Shown here one piece after another: positions 1-5,285 of a DNA stretch of 5,862 bases. The notes beneath the pieces were generated by a model that was given only the letters and a program-made list of their open reading frames with translations, searched no databases and was not told the origin of the DNA. The stretch's first letter is position 1, and each line of letters starts with the position of its first letter. Position numbers and translations under genes: made by a program. Source of the DNA: Nitrosopumilaceae archaeon (GTDB taxonomy: Archaea > Thermoproteota > Nitrososphaeria > Nitrososphaerales > Nitrosopumilaceae). The stretch is taken from the NCBI GenBank assembly GCA_030697975.1, contig JAUYOQ010000276.1:1-5862 (forward strand), written 5' to 3'.

Positions 1-626
1 CTTGACAAATACAGCTTTAGTGTTCCATCAGTTTCAGTATCTGCAAGTGTTATAGTTAGAGTACTAGTTGTACTATCTCCTACTATATCGGCCACTTTGC
101 CTCCTTCTATTTCATATCTTGCCAGCATATCAGAGCCAACATAATCAAGCACCTTTACTTGAACTCGGTATATCTTATTGGCACTAGTGCCAGAATATGC
201 AACAATGATATACGCTCCTTCTTTTTTCCATAATTCGCCGCTTGGTTTGAAATTCGCTACAAAGTCACCATTATCGTCTGATGTGACTTGCTCAATAGAT
301 ACTATGGTGCCTAATGGACTGATAACCCTCAGAGTAACAGGAGTTCCACCTATTGCATTTGAATGTCCAAAAACATGAATGGTAGAACCTTTATCATAAA
401 TTGGAGAATCAGTCCAAATTACTAACGATGCTAGTTTCATGTAATTGTCTAGGGTTTGTTGATCAGGAATTTCTTCACAGGTAATACATGACTGCTCATT
501 AAAAACCGCTTGACCAAAAACAGTCTGTGGTATAATTGAAAATACAGAAAATATCGCAATTGCAGCAAGTATATTTTGAATCATAGTCTTTTTCCAGCTA
601 TTTTGGGATCTACTAGTTATATGCAT
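1..626 (-). CDS. Secreted Ig-like surface protein, C-terminus cut off by the window edge
   Basis: The frame read leftward from ATG 626-624 stays open for 208 codons to the window edge, so the C-terminus is missing. Residues 1-38 look like a Sec signal peptide: basic R6, K12 and K13, a hydrophobic run at about 16-33, and a likely cut after V36-F37-G38. The mature protein starts with a CxxC (C47, C50). Residues about 67-159 look like an Ig-like/MG2-type beta domain, with the motifs WTDSPIYDKGSTI, GGTPVTLRV, DDNGDF and ELWKKEGAYIIVAYSG, a pattern I know from thaumarchaeal surface proteins that often end in a PEFG-CTERM sorting signal. A second beta-rich segment starts near residue 160 (YEIEGGKV). 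ATG 626 is preferred over the internal ATG at 584-582 because only the longer form has a positively charged n-region. There is an in-frame TAG just upstream (644-642), and no Shine-Dalgarno is seen. A PEFG-CTERM tail is inferred from architecture and not visible here. Function beyond cell-surface/envelope is unknown. Confidence 0.8.
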   Translation of the reverse strand, partial: MHITSRSQNSWKKTMIQNILAAIAIFSVFSIIPQTVFGQAVFNEQSCITCEEIPDQQTLDNYMKLASLVIWTDSPIYDKGSTIHVFGHSNAIGGTPVTLRVISPLGTIVSIEQVTSDDNGDFVANFKPSGELWKKEGAYIIVAYSGTSANKIYRVQVKVLDYVGSDMLARYEIEGGKVADIVGDSTTSTLTITLADTETDGTLKLYLS

Positions 627-641
627 TACCAATCTTTTGCT

Positions 642-875
642 CTAACGAATTTTTTCCAAATGGGAACTTTTTGATTCGTAGTATAACAGCATAATTGGAC
701 TAGACGATGATTTTAAGAGATAAAGTGGCATTCCATCTACGGATTTTTTTAACTTAATTATAGTGTAGGAAGTATCGCTAGATTTTCCAGCATCTACTAT
801 TTTTACAATATTGCCAGTCTTGAATTTATGAGTTATATTTTGAATTTGACTTTTTTGCATCCCTTTGATTTGCAT
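642..875 (-). CDS. Small 77-residue protein of unknown function
   Basis: I do not recognise a named family. The 77-residue product is basic and probably beta-rich. It has a short helical or disordered start (1-17), then a segment reading FKTGNIVKIVDAG (about 18-30) that resembles the first strands of small SH3/KOW-like barrels, then YTIIKLKK, GMPLYLLKS and IMLLYYES, ending in SHLEKIR. It has no signal peptide, membrane helix or metal motif. Evidence that it is real: a TATA-like element (898-904) is centred 26 bp upstream of the ATG, as expected for a leaderless thaumarchaeal gene, and the stop lies only 15 nt before the secreted-protein start on the same strand, suggesting co-transcription. 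A second in-frame ATG at 860-858 (Met6) is possible. The barrel comparison is inference from pattern only. Confidence 0.62.
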   Translation of the reverse strand: MQIKGMQKSQIQNITHKFKTGNIVKIVDAGKSSDTSYTIIKLKKSVDGMPLYLLKSSSSPIMLLYYESKSSHLEKIR

Positions 876-897
876 ACCAGCACCGTTATTTTCCGTT

Positions 898-904
898 CAA
901 TAAA
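898..904 (-). promoter_or_regulatory. TATA-like element of the 77-residue gene
   Basis: On the minus strand this reads TTTATTG, centred about 26 bp upstream of the ATG at 875. That spacing would place the transcription start at or next to the start codon, consistent with a leaderless mRNA and the absence of a strong Shine-Dalgarno. It is assigned by spacing and composition only. Confidence 0.4.
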
Positions 905-923
905 GGTTTAGGTAGGAAATCAA

Positions 924-990
924 AATTTACAAGCAAACCAATTAAAGTCATGCGTTATGCCTCACAAATTTAAAATTATTATTGTAAATT
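924..990. repeat. 9-bp inverted repeat in the divergent intergenic region
   Basis: AATTTACAA at 924-932 is exactly matched in inverted orientation by TTGTAAATT at 982-990, with 49 bp between the arms. Both arms lie between the TATA candidates of the two divergent genes, a location that would suit a regulator binding two half-sites or a looped complex. The region is AT-rich, so a chance match is possible. Confidence 0.35.
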
Positions 991-996
991 CTTCTA

Positions 997-1006
997 GTAA
1001 TTAATT
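997..1006 (+). promoter_or_regulatory. TATA-like element of the ureohydrolase gene
   Basis: TAATTAATTA is centred about 30 bp upstream of ATG 1032 and its right half is 26-28 bp upstream. No Shine-Dalgarno precedes the start (upstream bases AAACCATATCT), so a leaderless or very short-leader transcript is likely. A second AT-rich stretch at 968-976 is a weaker alternative. Confidence 0.4.
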
Positions 1007-1031
1007 AGTAGATTGACTTTAAACCATATCT

Positions 1032-1874
1032 ATGGAACAGAGGATCTGCTGGGCAAATACCGACAATTTTGATGAAGCTGATATTGTTATAATCGGCGTA
1101 CCAGACGAATCACAATCACATGCTTTGAGAAAAGGAACTTCAGAGGCACCAGACTGGATTAGACGAATTTCAAATTTGCGAGACACTTACACAAGAAAGG
1201 GGAAAAAATCACTTGGTCTACCTTATTCTGGTTTTAAACATAAAGTATACGATTATGGAAACATAACAAGGGACCAAATTGGCGAGGTTTATGATAAAAT
1301 CCTCTCAAAATCAAAAATTCCGCTATTGATTGGCGGAGATCACTCTATTTCAACACGCATAATAAAATCAATCTCAAAAAGAAAAGAACCGTTATCGCTT
1401 GTTTATTTTGATGCACACCCAGATTTTGTCAGCTCAACTACAGATTACTATGGCTCGGTTTTTCATGATGTATTACCACAGATTGACATTAAATCAAGTT
1501 TACAAATAGGAGTTAGGACACCAGAGCAAGAAGAGCTTGATAATTTAAAAAAATATGATCTTAAAGTAATAACACCATTTGAAATTTCTGAAAAGGGAAT
1601 AGAACATGTTACAAAATCTATTCTAGACACTATTGGCAAAAACGTATACGTCTCTTTTGATATGGATTGTATCGATCCTGCATTTGCACCTGGCGTCTCA
1701 GTACCTGTGCCACTTGGCCTAACAAACATTGAAGCAGTTTATCTTCTAAAAGCAATTACAAAAAAAGGAATTCTGGGCATGGATATAATGGAAGTATGTC
1801 CTAGCTATGACATAAAGGACAGAACATCACACCTTGCATCACGCATGATCTCAGAAGTAGTATCTTGCTGTTGA
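1032..1874 (+). CDS. Arginase/agmatinase-family ureohydrolase, substrate unresolved
   Basis: A complete 280-residue member of the binuclear-manganese ureohydrolase family, which hydrolyses guanidino compounds to an amine plus urea. All six metal ligands are visible: H104 in GGDHS, D127, H129 and D131 in DAHPD, and D210 and D212 in SFDMDCIDP. The family N-terminal signature is present (GVPDES at 22-27, R33-K-G35, AP at 39-40, WIRR at 42-45), as are APG at 219-221, E254 in MEVCP, and the C-terminal DRTSHLASRMISEVV helix. Oddities: the loop after the metal site reads VFHDVL, with D146 after H145 where characterised enzymes usually have Gly or Ala, and the protein ends in Cys-Cys. Length is slightly short for the family, which runs about 290-320. 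P5C dehydrogenase starts 30 bp downstream on the same strand. That suits arginine to ornithine plus urea feeding glutamate, but agmatine to putrescine or another guanidino substrate fits equally. Family assignment is secure; substrate is not. Confidence 0.93.
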   Translation: MEQRICWANTDNFDEADIVIIGVPDESQSHALRKGTSEAPDWIRRISNLRDTYTRKGKKSLGLPYSGFKHKVYDYGNITRDQIGEVYDKILSKSKIPLLIGGDHSISTRIIKSISKRKEPLSLVYFDAHPDFVSSTTDYYGSVFHDVLPQIDIKSSLQIGVRTPEQEELDNLKKYDLKVITPFEISEKGIEHVTKSILDTIGKNVYVSFDMDCIDPAFAPGVSVPVPLGLTNIEAVYLLKAITKKGILGMDIMEVCPSYDIKDRTSHLASRMISEVVSCC

Positions 1875-1883
1875 TTTAAAATA
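1875..1883 (+). promoter_or_regulatory. TATA-like element of P5C dehydrogenase
   Basis: TTTAAAATA begins right after the ureohydrolase stop codon and is centred at 1879, exactly 26 bp upstream of ATG 1905. No Shine-Dalgarno precedes that ATG (upstream bases CGTAGCTTATCC). This suggests the dehydrogenase has its own leaderless transcript even though it sits only 30 bp behind the ureohydrolase. Confidence 0.5.
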
Positions 1884-1904
1884 ACATAACGACGTAGCTT
1901 ATCC

Positions 1905-3473
1905 ATGTTTGAAAACGAGTACACGTGGGGCAAGGCAGTAGCTAGTAATGCAACAAAAGAGTTTGACGAAAAATTTGAAAAAGCAGTTGAAGAAATAAAA
2001 AAAGATCTAGGCAAAGACTATCCAATAATAATAAACGGAAAGGAACTTTTCTTAGACGAAAAATTCGAAGTAAAATCGCCATCTGATACAAGAATTATAC
2101 TAGCTAGATTTCCAAGTGCTACAAAAGAAGATACTTCAAGTGCGATAAATTCTGCCAAAGAAGCCTTTCCAAAATGGAGTAGAATTTCATATCAGCAAAG
2201 AGCAAAGATATTCAAAGACTGTGCAGATGAGTTTTCTAAACAAAAATTTCATCTAGCTGCTCTAATGTCATTTGAAAACGGAAAAAATAGACTCGAAGCA
2301 ATGGGAGATATTGATGAAGCAATTGACTTTATGCGATTTTATGCCTATCAATTAGAGATTAACAACGGTTTTTCAAAAGAGACAAAGCATCCAAACCCGA
2401 AAGAAAAGACAAGAACCGCACTAAAGCCATATGGAGTATGGGGAGTTATTGCGCCGTTTAACTTTCCTTCTGCAATTGCAATAGGAATGACAACTGGTGC
2501 CCTAATTACCGGAAATGCTGCAGTACTAAAGCCAGCAAGCGATACGCCAATTTCATCTTTTAAATTTGCACAAACAATTTACAAAAAACTACCAACAGGT
2601 GCAATTAATTTTCTTACAGGAGCAGGAAGTGTTGTTGGAAAAACACTAATCGAAAGCCCGCTAGTTGATGGAATTGTATTTACCGGCTCACGAAACGTAG
2701 GAATGTCAGGATTTAAGAAATTTACAGAAAAAGTGGCAAAACCATTCATTGCAGAGATGGGAGGAAAAAACCCAGTAATTGTAACAGACTCTGCAGATCT
2801 TGAAAAAGCAACAGATGGGGTATTGCGTGCAGCATTTGGCTATGGTGGTCAAAAATGTAGTGCATGTTCAAGAGTATATGTTCAAAAAAAGGTGGCTGAT
2901 GAGTTTACTAAAAAATTGGTTGAAAAAACAAAAACAATCAAAGTCGGACTTCCATGGAAAAAAGATGTCTTTTTGGGCCCAATAATTAATGAATCTGCTC
3001 TAGAAAAATTTCAAGAGGCTGTTGCTCATGCACAAAAGGATGGTGGACAGATACTAGCAGGAGGATCGATTCTAAAATCTGGTGAACTTGAACACGGCTA
3101 TTATGTAGAGCCAACCATAGTAACAAGACTCCCAAAGAATCATAGACTCCTGAAAGAAGAATTGTTTTTGCCGTTTCTTTGTATAGAATCATATGAAGAC
3201 TATGATGAAGCCATAAAGCTAGCAAATGATATAGAATACGGCTTGACTGCAGGAGTTTTTAGCGAAAACAAAGAACAGCTTGAAAAATTCTTTGATAACA
3301 TAGAAGCTGGTGTAGTTTATGCAAACCGCGCCTCAAGCGCTACAACTGGTGCACTTGTAGGCAGTCAGCCATTTGTCGGCTGGAAGGATTCTGGCTCTTC
3401 AGGAAAAGGAGCAGGCGGAGAAAGATATTTGCTTCAATTTTTGCGAGAACAAACTCAGACTCGATGTGACTGA
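1905..3473 (+). CDS. 1-pyrroline-5-carboxylate (L-glutamate gamma-semialdehyde) dehydrogenase
   Basis: A 522-residue aldehyde dehydrogenase that oxidises glutamate gamma-semialdehyde, the open form of P5C, to glutamate with NAD(P)+. Catalytic residues are complete: N186 in APFNFP, K209 in LKPASD, the GSRNVG cofactor loop (261-266), E284 in EMGGKNP, C318 in GGQKCSACSR and E419 in EEL. P5C dehydrogenase rather than a general ALDH is indicated by GGQKCSACSR, the ENGKNRLEAMGDIDEAIDF stretch (124-142) and the TGALVGSQPF aldehyde-anchor loop (481-490), all of which resemble the roughly 516-residue Thermus-type enzyme. The N-terminal 50 residues, including YPIIINGKE, also match that type, so the start is good. 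Oddities: L422 replaces Gly of the usual EExFGP, V491 replaces the first Gly of QPFGG, and S212 sits where NAD-specific enzymes often have Glu, leaving NADP use open. It converges with proline dehydrogenase, overlapping by 19 bp, which supports a shared pathway. Confidence 0.94.
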   Translation: MFENEYTWGKAVASNATKEFDEKFEKAVEEIKKDLGKDYPIIINGKELFLDEKFEVKSPSDTRIILARFPSATKEDTSSAINSAKEAFPKWSRISYQQRAKIFKDCADEFSKQKFHLAALMSFENGKNRLEAMGDIDEAIDFMRFYAYQLEINNGFSKETKHPNPKEKTRTALKPYGVWGVIAPFNFPSAIAIGMTTGALITGNAAVLKPASDTPISSFKFAQTIYKKLPTGAINFLTGAGSVVGKTLIESPLVDGIVFTGSRNVGMSGFKKFTEKVAKPFIAEMGGKNPVIVTDSADLEKATDGVLRAAFGYGGQKCSACSRVYVQKKVADEFTKKLVEKTKTIKVGLPWKKDVFLGPIINESALEKFQEAVAHAQKDGGQILAGGSILKSGELEHGYYVEPTIVTRLPKNHRLLKEELFLPFLCIESYEDYDEAIKLANDIEYGLTAGVFSENKEQLEKFFDNIEAGVVYANRASSATTGALVGSQPFVGWKDSGSSGKGAGGERYLLQFLREQTQTRCD

Positions 3474-4327
3474 ATAAAGGAGCTACCAAGCAACAGAATG
3501 TTTCGTTTTCTCTCCTTTAGTCTTCGAATAGAATAGGGAAGCCAATTGGTTCCATATGGAATGTATTCTGAAACAGAAAACCTCTGTTTTACAAGTTCTA
3601 GTTTTAGCTCGTCTCTTATCCCCTTTAGCATCTGAAACTCAAACTGGCGCACATATTTTTTTGAAAATGCAACTGCAGCATCTATCATCTTGCAGTCATG
3701 AGTTGCTATACCAAACTCGTTTCCTTTTTTAAAAAGAAGTTTTGTAAGGTTTAGGAAATTTTCATCTACTTGGTCTTTTGATTTGTATGAAATTTTGGCG
3801 CTTTCTCTATACGCTCCTTTTACAAGTCTTATTTTTGCTCCACGCTCAAGTAAGTCTACAAGATCATTTTTTGTTCGCTTGAGGTTTGCTTGTAGTGCAA
3901 GTCCAAGCCTTTCATAGCTGCTAAAGATCTTGTGATAGACTTCCAAGATTTCATCTGTGTGATCAGATGATTCCATATCTATCCACACAAACGAATTTGA
4001 TAGTGTAGCAGTTTTTATTATGGCACTAAAACTTTTGATACATTCTTTTTTGCTTACTAAAAGTCCAACTTGGGTTGGTTTAACAGAGATGCCACCTTCA
4101 ATTTTTGATTTTTTCAAAGACAAAAGAATTGTCTGATATTCATTTACAGTTTCTGCTATGATTTTTTTTGATGTATTGTACTCGCCTAGCTTATTGATAA
4201 TCACATTCATCTTTTTTTTGTAGGTCTGTCGTGCAGATCTCAGTGCATCCTCTAATGTATCTCCTGCAATCCACTGCTTTGCAAAACCAAACAGGGCCTT
4301 TTCCATAATTCGTGTAACAGACACCAT
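3455..4327 (-). CDS. Proline dehydrogenase, monofunctional FAD enzyme
   Basis: A 290-residue flavoenzyme that oxidises L-proline to P5C and passes electrons to an acceptor, probably a membrane quinone. It has the beta/alpha-barrel ProDH/PutA catalytic domain with no fused dehydrogenase. Signatures in order: VKPTQVGL with K83, WIDMES with D117 and E119, LQANLKR with Q146, IRLVKGAY with K170 and Y173, ATHD with H210, EFQMLKGI with L234, YIPYG with Y258, and LPYSIRRLKER, where Y265, R268, R269 and E272 match the proline-binding Y-x-x-RR-x-x-E pattern. N148 replaces the common Tyr of QAYL. Size fits single-function ProDH (about 300). The product is the substrate of the convergent P5C dehydrogenase, with which the last 19 bp are shared. 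ATG 4327 gives an 8-nt leader from the predicted transcription start. Met8 (4306-4304) is a credible alternative start because the conserved-looking part begins there (MEKALFGFAKQWIAGD). Confidence 0.93.
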   Translation of the reverse strand: MVSVTRIMEKALFGFAKQWIAGDTLEDALRSARQTYKKKMNVIINKLGEYNTSKKIIAETVNEYQTILLSLKKSKIEGGISVKPTQVGLLVSKKECIKSFSAIIKTATLSNSFVWIDMESSDHTDEILEVYHKIFSSYERLGLALQANLKRTKNDLVDLLERGAKIRLVKGAYRESAKISYKSKDQVDENFLNLTKLLFKKGNEFGIATHDCKMIDAAVAFSKKYVRQFEFQMLKGIRDELKLELVKQRFSVSEYIPYGTNWLPYSIRRLKERKRNILLLGSSFIQSHRV

Positions 4328-4352
4328 GGTAACAAAGAAAGAATGGTAACAA
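4326..4352. repeat. Exact 10-bp direct repeat at the proline dehydrogenase start
   Basis: ATGGTAACAA occurs at 4326-4335 and again at 4343-4352, separated by 7 bp (17-bp period). A shorter third match to its core, GTAACA, lies at 4314-4319 inside the first codons. On the proline dehydrogenase strand the copies read TTGTTACCAT, one between the TATA element and the predicted transcription start and one covering the start codon. That position would suit a repressor operator. The repeat is directly visible; the regulatory role is inference. Confidence 0.5.
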
Positions 4353-4355
4353 TTG

Positions 4356-4365
4356 AATTTTTATC
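4356..4365 (-). promoter_or_regulatory. TATA-like element of proline dehydrogenase
   Basis: On the minus strand this reads GATAAAAATT, centred about 33 bp upstream of ATG 4327. It predicts transcription starting near 4335 and a leader of about 8 nt, too short for a Shine-Dalgarno, and none is seen. Confidence 0.42.
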
Positions 4366-4370
4366 AAGAC

Positions 4371-4378
4371 ATATTTAG
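4371..4378 (+). promoter_or_regulatory. TATA-like element of the PUA-NAC operon
   Basis: ATATTTAG is centred about 25 bp upstream of ATG 4399, predicting a leaderless transcript. Only 5 bp separate it from the oppositely oriented TATA element of proline dehydrogenase, so the two promoters are back to back. Confidence 0.42.
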
Positions 4379-4398
4379 AAACAAATTGTGCTAAAATC

Positions 4399-4875
4399 AT
4401 GGACCCTGTACTAAAACTACAATATACAATAGATGCCCTGTTTGGAACTGGAGTTTCGCGCCATTTACCTAAAGAACTTGAAATTACATTCTCACGCAAG
4501 ACAGGGAGAATTCGCGAAGTATATCATGACAAAAGACTTCTTTGTGTTTTGAGAATTGACGGCGGCCTTGCCATTTCGCCTTATTTTGCTCAAATGCTAT
4601 TGAAAAGTAAGCGATTCAAGGAACACTGCGTTGAAGTAGATGAAGAGTCAAAGCCATTTGTCGAAGACGGCAAGTCAGTTTTTTGTAAACACGTTGTATG
4701 GTGTGGAAAAAACATTAGGATACAATCAGACGTTCCGGTATTATACAAAAACAAAGTAATAGCTGTTGGAAAAGCAGTCTTGCCATCTGAGCTTATTTCC
4801 CAAATGAAAAGAGGCGTTGCAATTAAAGTTAGAGATAGTTTAAAAAGTCCGAAAAAAGGAGATGAGACATCATGA
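4399..4875 (+). CDS. Standalone pre-PUA/PUA RNA-binding protein upstream of NAC
   Basis: A 158-residue protein with the fold order seen at the C-terminal end of archaeal tRNA-guanine transglycosylase/ArcS proteins, without a catalytic domain. Residues about 8-75 form a pre-PUA-like segment (IDALFGTGVSRHLP, then RIREVYHDKRLLCVLRIDGG, then ISPYFAQMLL). Residues about 78-147 form a PUA domain (KPFVEDGKSVFCKHVV, SDVPVLYKN, VIAVGKAVLPSELIS, KRGVAIKVRD), a fold that binds structured RNA. The likely partner is tRNA or rRNA, so a role in RNA modification or ribosome biogenesis is inferred. The tail after 147 is short and polar. Four Cys (49, 77, 96, 102) form no obvious zinc motif. Its stop overlaps the NAC start by 4 bp, so the two genes form an operon. 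The start is supported by a TATA-like element 25 bp upstream, with no Shine-Dalgarno. No enzymatic residues are visible. Confidence 0.83.
   Translation: MDPVLKLQYTIDALFGTGVSRHLPKELEITFSRKTGRIREVYHDKRLLCVLRIDGGLAISPYFAQMLLKSKRFKEHCVEVDEESKPFVEDGKSVFCKHVVWCGKNIRIQSDVPVLYKNKVIAVGKAVLPSELISQMKRGVAIKVRDSLKSPKKGDETS
4855..4866 (+). promoter_or_regulatory. Strong Shine-Dalgarno for NAC inside the PUA gene
   Basis: The stretch AAAGGAGATGAG differs from the archaeal anti-Shine-Dalgarno complement AGGAGGTGA at one position. Its GGAG core ends 10 nt before the NAC ATG at 4872. It is the only clear Shine-Dalgarno in the window and precedes the only gene that is internal to an overlapping operon. It supports 4872 as the start. 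Confidence 0.65.
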
Positions 4876-5213
4876 TGCGCGGCGGAAACCGTCAGATGAG
4901 AAGAATGCTAGACAAGATGGGTCTTGATATGAGTGAGATCCCAAACGTCCAAGAAGTCATAATAAAAACTGACAAAAAAGAGATCATCTTATCAAAGCCT
5001 GCTGTTACTGAGATGAAAGCAAAGGACAACTCTATTTTTCAAATAGTTGCAAATGGAATTGAAGAAAGAGAACTTGAAGTTCAAATATTTAGTGACGAAG
5101 ACATTCAGCTAGTCTGTCAGCAGGCAAATGTAAGTGAAGAGCAGGCAAAAAATGCACTAGCAGAATCAAAAGGCGATCTTGCAAGGGCCATATTGTTGCT
5201 TACTACCAAATGA
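4872..5213 (+). CDS. nac: Nascent polypeptide-associated complex protein (archaeal NAC)
   Basis: A 113-residue archaeal homologue of the NAC alpha subunit, which acts as a homodimer at the ribosome exit tunnel and contacts emerging chains. Residues 3-16 are basic (R3, R7, R10, R11, K15) and would suit rRNA contact. The NAC beta domain covers about 24-72 (VQEVIIKTDKKEIIL, KPAVTEMKAKDNSIFQIVAN, REL EVQIF). The C-terminal UBA domain is about 75-113 (DEDIQLVCQQANVSEEQAKNAL, then GDLARAILLL). Length is typical for the archaeal family (about 110-120). ATG 4872 overlaps the PUA stop as ATGA and follows a strong Shine-Dalgarno, so translation is probably coupled. A second ATG follows directly at 4875. 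No residue is missing or unusual, and this is the surest assignment after the metabolic enzymes. Confidence 0.95.
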   Translation: MMRGGNRQMRRMLDKMGLDMSEIPNVQEVIIKTDKKEIILSKPAVTEMKAKDNSIFQIVANGIEERELEVQIFSDEDIQLVCQQANVSEEQAKNALAESKGDLARAILLLTTK

Positions 5214-5226
5214 ATGATTTAATCAT
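5214..5226. repeat. 13-bp palindrome directly after the NAC stop codon
   Basis: ATGATTTAATCAT is a perfect 6-bp inverted repeat around one central T and starts at the first base after the stop. As RNA it could only form a weak 4-5 bp stem with a tiny loop, so a protein-binding dyad is as likely as a termination signal. An imperfect stem follows at 5230-5247 (TTGA-CA/TGTCAA with one bulged A), also weak. Confidence 0.3.
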
Positions 5227-5259
5227 CAGTTGAACATGTTGTGTCAACGATACTCAAGG

Positions 5260-5267
5260 AATAAACC
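5260..5267 (+). promoter_or_regulatory. Possible TATA element of the RNase H-fold gene
   Basis: AATAAACC lies about 22 bp upstream of ATG 5286, closer than the 25-27 bp spacing of the other candidates here. No Shine-Dalgarno is present (TTCCTCATTCCCAC before the ATG). It is the best available candidate but weak. Confidence 0.25.
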
Positions 5268-5285
5268 TAAATTCCTCATTCCCAC

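Noticed and set aside
178..378. Plus-strand open frame of 66 codons
   Set aside because: It lies antisense inside the secreted-protein gene, has no recognisable domain and no promoter or Shine-Dalgarno.
582..584. Internal ATG as start of the secreted protein
   Set aside because: Starting there removes R6, K12 and K13 and leaves a signal peptide with no basic n-region; the upstream ATG at 626 is better.
1463..2014. Two minus-strand open frames (1463-1729 and 1805-2014)
   Set aside because: Both are antisense shadows of the ureohydrolase and the start of P5C dehydrogenase, whose motifs are intact in the plus frames.
2800..3225. Plus-strand frame 2800-2985 and minus-strand frame 2986-3225
   Set aside because: Both lie inside P5C dehydrogenase, covering its catalytic Cys region in wrong frames, with low-complexity translations.
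1905..4327. A PutA-type bifunctional proline-utilisation protein broken into two
   Set aside because: The two genes are on opposite strands, each full length for its monofunctional family with its own promoter candidate, so this is not a split fusion.
4381..4389. ACAAATTGT dyad between the PUA TATA element and start
   Set aside because: Only 4-bp arms in AT-rich DNA; too short to distinguish from chance.
4191..4499. Minus-strand frame of 102 codons across the 4328-4398 promoter region
   Set aside because: It overlaps the starts of both proline dehydrogenase and the PUA gene, crosses both TATA candidates, and shows no protein family features.
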